9,447 nucleotides of DNA. It comes from Thermococcus sp. (GTDB lineage Archaea; Methanobacteriota_B; Thermococci; Thermococcales; Thermococcaceae). Below the pieces are notes generated by a model. That model was not told the origin of the DNA and ran no database searches. It worked only from the letters and a program-made list of their open reading frames with translations. Positions 5,792 through 9,447 of the stretch are shown piece by piece. The stretch covers positions 1 to 9,447 of the forward strand of contig DRGF01000160.1 of the NCBI GenBank assembly GCA_011050175.1, given 5' to 3'. The stretch's first letter is position 1, and every line of letters begins with the position of its first letter. A program made the position numbers and the translations under genes.

Positions 5792-6510
5792 CATAGCCAC
5801 CTGAGTATCTCGTCTAGGTTCTTTTTCCAGTCCTTTATGACCCAGCCGTGTCCCGGAAGACCAAAATCGACGTCGTATTCCTCCAGCCTCTCAAGACTGT
5901 GCTCCAAGGCCCAACCGTCTCCCGTTGGCAGGTCTGTCCTTCCGACTGTGCCGTTGAAAACTGTGTCCCCGGTGAACATAATCCTGATCTCACCATCGTC
6001 GAGATAGAGGCAGGAGCTTCCCGCGGTGTGGCCGGGGGTGTGAATAAGCTCAAGCTCCAGCTGGCCCACCCTGAGCCTGTCGCCTTCTGTCAGGTGGATA
6101 TCGACCTTCTGCGGCTCGAACCTCCTCCCGTAGGCATGCGCCAGAATCACGTAGTCGTCCCCTTTTTCCAGAGTTTTTGCCGTGATTTCGTGGGCCGCGA
6201 AGAGAACCTCTATCCCCTTCCCTTCCAGCCACATCTTCAGCGCCGTGTTCCCGCCCACGTGATCGAAGTGCTCGTGGGTGTTGAAGATGACCGCTCTCTT
6301 CACTCCATCCAGATAACCCTCTCCTCTCCAGATCTCGGCGTAGGCGTGCCAGTTGACGCCCGTGCCGGTGTCTATTATGAGGGCACTCTCATCGCTTCTC
6401 ACGAGGTATATATTGGAATCCCACCCGATGCCCCTGAGCATCACGGTATGAGGGGGAACTTCAACCGGAACCAGGTCTCGCGGAAACTCCTCTATGGAGC
6501 TGATCTTCAT
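5791..6510 (-). CDS. Metallo-beta-lactamase fold hydrolase (glyoxalase II-like)
   Basis: This 239-residue MBL-superfamily protein has the full dinuclear metal set: THEHFDH (H79, H81, D83, H84), the histidine of TPGHTAGS (H161), the aspartate of FTGDTVF (D182) and the last histidine in LPGHG (H221). The order, spacing and lack of a beta-CASP insertion point to the glyoxalase II / general thioester or phosphodiester hydrolase branch rather than the beta-CASP RNases. The N-terminal strand with NIYLVRSDESALIIDTGTG is typical of the family. Substrate cannot be read from sequence. The ATG at 6510 is chosen because GAGGTGAT lies just upstream; a GTG at 6519 and an ATG at 6516 in the same frame are part of or adjacent to that ribosome binding site. 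The stop overlaps the start of the UPF0248 gene, making a coupled two-gene unit. It is divergent from the M20 hydrolase gene. Confidence 0.88.
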   Translation of the reverse strand: MKISSIEEFPRDLVPVEVPPHTVMLRGIGWDSNIYLVRSDESALIIDTGTGVNWHAYAEIWRGEGYLDGVKRAVIFNTHEHFDHVGGNTALKMWLEGKGIEVLFAAHEITAKTLEKGDDYVILAHAYGRRFEPQKVDIHLTEGDRLRVGQLELELIHTPGHTAGSSCLYLDDGEIRIMFTGDTVFNGTVGRTDLPTGDGWALEHSLERLEEYDVDFGLPGHGWVIKDWKKNLDEILRWL

Positions 6511-6574
6511 TGGCATCACCTCAAACGGGGCTCAAGGGAGGACCGCGTCTTCATCTCGGGGGCAACGAGTCCCC

Positions 6575-6612
6575 ATCAGGAGGGATGAATCTCTTCATCG
6601 CCCTCATCTGAT
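6575..6612. repeat. Interrupted 15-bp inverted repeat between divergent genes
   Basis: The left arm is three adjacent blocks ATCAG, GAGGG and ATGAA (6575-6589). The right arm has their exact complements TTCAT (6594-6598), CCCTC (6601-6605) and CTGAT (6608-6612), separated by two 2-nt bulges (CG and AT). The central loop is TCTC. This gives 15 paired bases with no mismatch. It lies upstream of the TATA box of the M20 gene and, if the MBL gene uses the same symmetric TATA in reverse, at the start of the MBL leader. It may be an operator or an RNA hairpin. Confidence 0.6.
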
Positions 6613-6613
6613 T

Positions 6614-6657
6614 ACACGGGGATGTTTATAAACTCAACCGCGAAGTTTGATTAGGTG
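6614..6657 (+). promoter_or_regulatory. Promoter and ribosome binding site of the M20 hydrolase gene
   Basis: GGGGATG followed by TTTATAAA (6625-6632) is the clearest TATA box in the window. Start-site spacing predicts a transcript beginning near 6650-6655, so the leader is very short. AGGTGA at 6653-6658 is a strong ribosome binding site for the ATG at 6664. The TATA octamer is a perfect palindrome and could also serve the divergent MBL gene. Confidence 0.7.
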
Positions 6658-6663
6658 ACCCAA

Positions 6664-7719
6664 ATGAAAACCGAGCGCGCGAAGGAGATACTCCTCCAGC
6701 TTTTAAAGATACCATCACCTTCCGGCCAGGAAGACAGGATAATGCTTCACATCATGGAGTTTCTGCACAGGCTCGACTACGACGTCACGATAGAGAGCGA
6801 CGGCGAGATAATCGACCTCGTCGTGAACCCCGATGCCGAGCTTTTCTACGAGGTGCACGTGGACACGATACCGGTCAGGGCCGAACCCTTCGTGAGGGGC
6901 AACATCGTCTATGGAACCGGTGCGAGCGACATAAAGGGCGGCGCCGCCGCGATCCTTCTCATGCTTGAGGGGCTGAGGAAAGAGGGCAAAGACCTCAACG
7001 TCGGCATCGTCTTCGTCAGCGACGAGGAGCACGGTGGTAGGGGAAGCGCCCTCTTCATGGAGCGCTACAAGCCCAAGATGGCCGTTGTCCTTGAGCCGAC
7101 CGACCTGGAAGTCCACATTGCCCACGCCGGCAACATCGAGGCCTACTTCGAGGTGGATGGCAAAGAAGCCCACGGTGCCTGTCCGGAGAGCGGAATCAAC
7201 GCGATTGAAGAGACATACAAGATGCTTGAAGAGCTCAAAAACCTCGAACCCTTCACGGCCAAGGGGGAGTTCTTTGACCCGCACATAGGAATTCAGGAGC
7301 TCGTCTGTGAAAACCCGGTCTATCTAATCCCTGCCCTCTGTAAGGGGAGGCTTGAGGCGAGGCTCCTGCCCGAGCAGGAGGTCGAGGACGTCCTCGACAT
7401 GATGGACCCCATACTCGACGAGTACACCAAGAGCTACGAGTACACCGAGATATGGGACGGCTACCGCCTTGAGCCCGATGAGGAGATTGTCCAGCTGGCC
7501 AAACAGGCCATGGAAAGGACGGGCCTAAACGAGTTCGGCGGAATGAGGAGCTGGACCGACGCCATAAACTTCATGTACAACGGGACGAGGACGATAGTGT
7601 TTGGCCCGGGCAATCTCGACATGTCCCACACTAAGAGTGAGCGCATTGATGTGAGGGACGTCGTTACGGCGAGCGAGTTCCTGAAGGCCTTGAACGATAT
7701 CTATGGAAAAGGGGCATGA
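6664..7719 (+). CDS. M20-family metallohydrolase (ArgE/DapE/CPG2-like deacylase or peptidase)
   Basis: This 351-residue protein has the full di-zinc site of family M20: H65 and D67 in HVDT, bridging D89 in GASDIKGG, catalytic base E121 and ligand E122 in SDEEHGG, E144 in LEPTD and H322 in MSHTKSE. The dimerisation-domain histidine that reaches the partner's active site is H170 in KEAHGACP. Members remove acyl or amino-acid groups from amino-acid derivatives (N-acetylornithine, succinyl-diaminopimelate, LysW-linked lysine/ornithine, peptides). No lysine- or arginine-pathway genes such as lysW lie next to it here, so LysK is not supported by context and the substrate is unknown. The ATG at 6664 is preceded by AGGTGA with 5-nt spacing; an in-frame GTG at 6655 lies in that site, though it falls close to the predicted transcript start and could be a leaderless alternative. 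The gene is convergent with the Lhr-type helicase gene. Confidence 0.88.
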   Translation: MKTERAKEILLQLLKIPSPSGQEDRIMLHIMEFLHRLDYDVTIESDGEIIDLVVNPDAELFYEVHVDTIPVRAEPFVRGNIVYGTGASDIKGGAAAILLMLEGLRKEGKDLNVGIVFVSDEEHGGRGSALFMERYKPKMAVVLEPTDLEVHIAHAGNIEAYFEVDGKEAHGACPESGINAIEETYKMLEELKNLEPFTAKGEFFDPHIGIQELVCENPVYLIPALCKGRLEARLLPEQEVEDVLDMMDPILDEYTKSYEYTEIWDGYRLEPDEEIVQLAKQAMERTGLNEFGGMRSWTDAINFMYNGTRTIVFGPGNLDMSHTKSERIDVRDVVTASEFLKALNDIYGKGA

Positions 7720-7720
7720 G

Positions 7721-7743
7721 CTTTTTCGCCCCATCAGCTTTTT
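7721..7743 (+). terminator. Oligo-T tracts after the M20 gene
   Basis: Two runs of five T, each in the context GCTTTTT (7722-7726 and 7739-7743), follow the TGA stop within 25 nt on the plus strand. Archaeal RNA polymerase terminates at such U-runs without needing a hairpin. A GGGGC...GCCCC inverted repeat brackets the first run. Confidence 0.6.
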
Positions 7744-7745
7744 AA

Positions 7746-7790
7746 GGAGGGCCCCCACCAGTTACTGGTGGGGCTCCCCCTCCGTTTCTT
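7746..7790 (+). terminator. GC-rich two-part hairpin followed by a pyrimidine tract, overlapping the helicase stop codon
   Basis: The inner stem is perfect over 9 bp: CCCCACCAG (7753-7761) with CTGGTGGGG (7765-7773) around a 3-nt loop. An outer stem GGAGGG (7746-7751) with CCCTCC (7778-7783) extends it across an internal loop. On the plus strand a T/C-rich tract (GTTTCTTTCTCCTCC) follows, resembling a second termination element for the M20 transcript. The loop TTA is the complement of the TAA stop codon of the minus-strand helicase gene. The minus strand has no U-run after the hairpin. Confidence 0.5.
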
Positions 7791-9447
7791 TCTCCTCCTT
7801 CTTGTCCACCCAGAACCGCCTCGTCCGTATGAACTGCCTCTCGCGCTCCATCAGGGCGACGAGCAGGGCGTCCCCTTTGTACTGCGCCAGAATTCTCGCC
7901 GCCGTGTCCGGCCCAGTTCCGTAGCTCGCCAGGGCGAGAACCGCGTCAAAGCCGTAGGAGTCTATAAGGTCTGCCGCCTTCAGGAGCTTCCGGTATGTCC
8001 TCTCCTCCTTCTTATCCAGCGGCCTTCCGTGGCGGACTTTCTTCAGGACCGGAAGGAACTCCTCCGCATCAATCGGGTGGGCAACCGCTAGCATCTTCGA
8101 GCCGCAGCGCGGGCACTCCCAGTACTTGATCCTTTCCTTCAGGCGCGAGACCTTTGTCTTTGAGTTCCAGCCGCAGTTTGTGCACACCAGAACGACCTCG
8201 TGGTTGAGAAGCCTCTTCTTAAACAGCTCAAGTATCTCGTCCCTCTCAAGGGCGCCGGAGAGAAGGAACTCTCCTCCAACGCTCATGTTAAGCCTTGCCA
8301 GCCTCGACGGTTCCTTCCTCAGCTCGGTCTTCACCCTCAACGTGCCCCTCTTGAGCATTTCAAGCACAAGCTCACCTTTCTTCACGTCAACTTTGTCGTG
8401 GTAGAGCTCGTTGAGCGTCTCCCTCTCAATTACCGTACCCTCGAAGAGCCTCTCGATCCTCCGTATTTTCGCGTCCTTCCTGAGCGCGCCAAACCGCTTC
8501 GCTACGTTCATCATCCTCCAGCGGTATGCGTGGGAGTCCCTCATGGCGCGGGAGACTATGAACTCCAAGCTCTCGGGCTCCTGGTAGAGGTAGCCCTTCA
8601 CCTCGTCCGGGTTCAGCTGGAAGGGCGTTTTAAACACAACCGCGTGGGCCTGCGCCCTAACTGAGAAAACCCTCCCGTAGCGCAGGATGAGGAAAGAGTG
8701 AACCAGCCGCCCAAGGGCCTCGTTCGCCCTGTTCCCGAAGTCAGCGTGGATTATCGTCACCTTCGGAGTGCTCTCGACGACTATATCGCGGTCGGTGGAG
8801 AAGGGCTCGTCCTTGATTTCTTCGAAGGCCCTCTTCAGCTCCCCCTCTTTGAACTCGACCCCTTTCAGGAGATCCTTTGCTTTCTCAAAGTCGAAGGCAA
8901 GCTCTCTCTTTAGCCTGCCGACGTCGAGGGCAACTCTGAACGGGACGGGAATCATCTCGCCCTCCCAGCTCGGTATCGCGCTCTCAAGGCTCCTGCTCTC
9001 GCGCACCTTCAGAAGTCTCGCCTCATCGTCTATCTTGAGCACAATCCAGCTCCGCCCGTTCATTACGAACTCCATGCCCTCCTCCAGGTCCATCACAAAG
9101 CTCTCGTCCAGCCTGCCTATGATGTGCCCGCTCTTCGCGTCAAAGACCCTCCATGAGACCTCGTCCGGAATCGTCGAGAGGTTTTCGTAGTAGTACTGGA
9201 ACGCCCCCCTCCGCAGGTAGAGCAGGCCGCTTTCTTCGTCATAGCCCACCAGCCGTGCATCCTCCAAAACACGGAGAACGTCGAGGTAGTCGCTCCAGCT
9301 CAAGTCCCTGTAAACATAGGCCCGCCTCGCTACCTCATAGGGCCCTTCGCGGGGGAGCCTCTTGTACTCCACGAGCAGGCCGACAATGAAGTGAGCCAAA
9401 ACGTCCAGCCCGCCCATCGGCTCAACGGCCTCGAAGCGGCCCTCGAG
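7762..9447 (-). CDS. lhr: Lhr-type superfamily 2 helicase, C-terminal portion (5' end outside window)
   Basis: The open frame reaches the right edge with no start: ten sense codons (LEGRFEAVEP) precede the first in-window methionine, so this is the last 561 residues of a larger protein. The visible part begins in the segment after the RecA2 domain, with LDVLAHFIVGLL and RRAYVYRDLSWSDY, which match the post-helicase winged-helix region of Lhr proteins. The DEAD/H-associated Lhr-core domain follows (TIIHADFGNRANEALGR at about 231-247 of the fragment, then a beta-rich body). A zinc-ribbon motif CTNCGW...ECPRCGS has cysteines at fragment positions 422, 425, 445 and 448. The tail contains SYGTGPDTAARIL and RRFWVDKKEE, near the end of archaeal Lhr proteins. 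Lhr enzymes translocate on nucleic acid and unwind RNA:DNA hybrids and forks. Walker motifs are not visible because the N-terminal half is missing. I cannot assign the archaeal subgroup (aLhr1 or aLhr2). Confidence 0.88.
   Translation of the reverse strand, partial: LEGRFEAVEPMGGLDVLAHFIVGLLVEYKRLPREGPYEVARRAYVYRDLSWSDYLDVLRVLEDARLVGYDEESGLLYLRRGAFQYYYENLSTIPDEVSWRVFDAKSGHIIGRLDESFVMDLEEGMEFVMNGRSWIVLKIDDEARLLKVRESRSLESAIPSWEGEMIPVPFRVALDVGRLKRELAFDFEKAKDLLKGVEFKEGELKRAFEEIKDEPFSTDRDIVVESTPKVTIIHADFGNRANEALGRLVHSFLILRYGRVFSVRAQAHAVVFKTPFQLNPDEVKGYLYQEPESLEFIVSRAMRDSHAYRWRMMNVAKRFGALRKDAKIRRIERLFEGTVIERETLNELYHDKVDVKKGELVLEMLKRGTLRVKTELRKEPSRLARLNMSVGGEFLLSGALERDEILELFKKRLLNHEVVLVCTNCGWNSKTKVSRLKERIKYWECPRCGSKMLAVAHPIDAEEFLPVLKKVRHGRPLDKKEERTYRKLLKAADLIDSYGFDAVLALASYGTGPDTAARILAQYKGDALLVALMERERQFIRTRRFWVDKKEEKETEGEPHQ

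Noticed and set aside
5848..6588. Plus-strand open frame of 246 codons antisense to the metallo-beta-lactamase gene
   Set aside because: The minus-strand frame has a complete metal-binding motif set, while the antisense product looks like no protein family and has no promoter or ribosome binding site.
6715..7284. Minus-strand open frame antisense to the M20 hydrolase
   Set aside because: It is a shadow of the M20 gene, whose zinc ligands are all in the plus-strand frame.
7762..9447. Disruption of the helicase gene, because the first in-window methionine is at 9417
   Set aside because: Ten sense codons in the same frame continue to the window edge and read as Lhr sequence, so the gene is simply cut by the window boundary.
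1..9447. Defence island, mobile element or CRISPR array
   Set aside because: No transposase, integrase, toxin, restriction or Cas gene, no regularly spaced repeats and no local composition break were seen. The genes look like ordinary chromosomal archaeal genes.

Overview
The window looks like chromosome of a hyperthermophilic euryarchaeon of the Thermococcales, most likely Thermococcus. The base composition is GC-rich. Promoters are archaeal (purine-rich BRE followed by a TATA box), some transcripts appear leaderless and others carry GGTG/GGAGG-type ribosome binding sites. The gene content fits too: the HerA-Mre11 end-resection pair, an archaeal dihydropteroate-synthase-related protein, an archaeal Lhr-type helicase and a small protein that looks restricted to Thermococcaceae. 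I see no insertion sequences, tRNA or rRNA genes, CRISPR arrays or prophage genes. Coding density is very high and no gene-free stretch exceeds about 155 bases.

Layout, left to right. (1) Positions 1-1806, minus strand: the DNA end-resection operon, herA followed 14 nt later by mre11, which runs off the left edge. (2) Positions 1894-4350, plus strand: a DHPS-related protein divergent from herA, then a DHDPS/N-acetylneuraminate-lyase superfamily aldolase. Each has its own TATA-like box and apparently leaderless mRNA. (3) Positions 4352-6510, minus strand: two small operons. In transcription order these are a metallo-beta-lactamase hydrolase translationally coupled to a UPF0248/MJ1316-type small protein, then after 123 nt a TatD-family metal hydrolase with a lineage-restricted helical small protein. 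(4) Positions 6664-7719, plus strand: an M20-family metallohydrolase, divergent from the metallo-beta-lactamase gene across a short intergenic region with an interrupted 15-bp dyad. (5) Positions 7762-9447, minus strand: the C-terminal part of a large Lhr-type helicase running off the right edge. It is convergent with the M20 gene, and its stop codon lies in the loop of a GC-rich hairpin.

Functionally this is mostly information processing (HerA, Mre11, Lhr, TatD and possibly the RNA-end-recognition-like UPF0248 protein) mixed with small-molecule enzymes whose substrates cannot be assigned from sequence (the aldolase, the M20 hydrolase, the metallo-beta-lactamase hydrolase and the pterin-related protein). 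I do not see a clear new multi-gene system. The points most worth following are the coupled metallo-beta-lactamase/MJ1316-domain pair, the DHDPS homologue lacking hallmark DHDPS residues, the TatD/small-protein pair, the dyad between the divergent promoters near 6600, and the hairpin containing the helicase stop codon.
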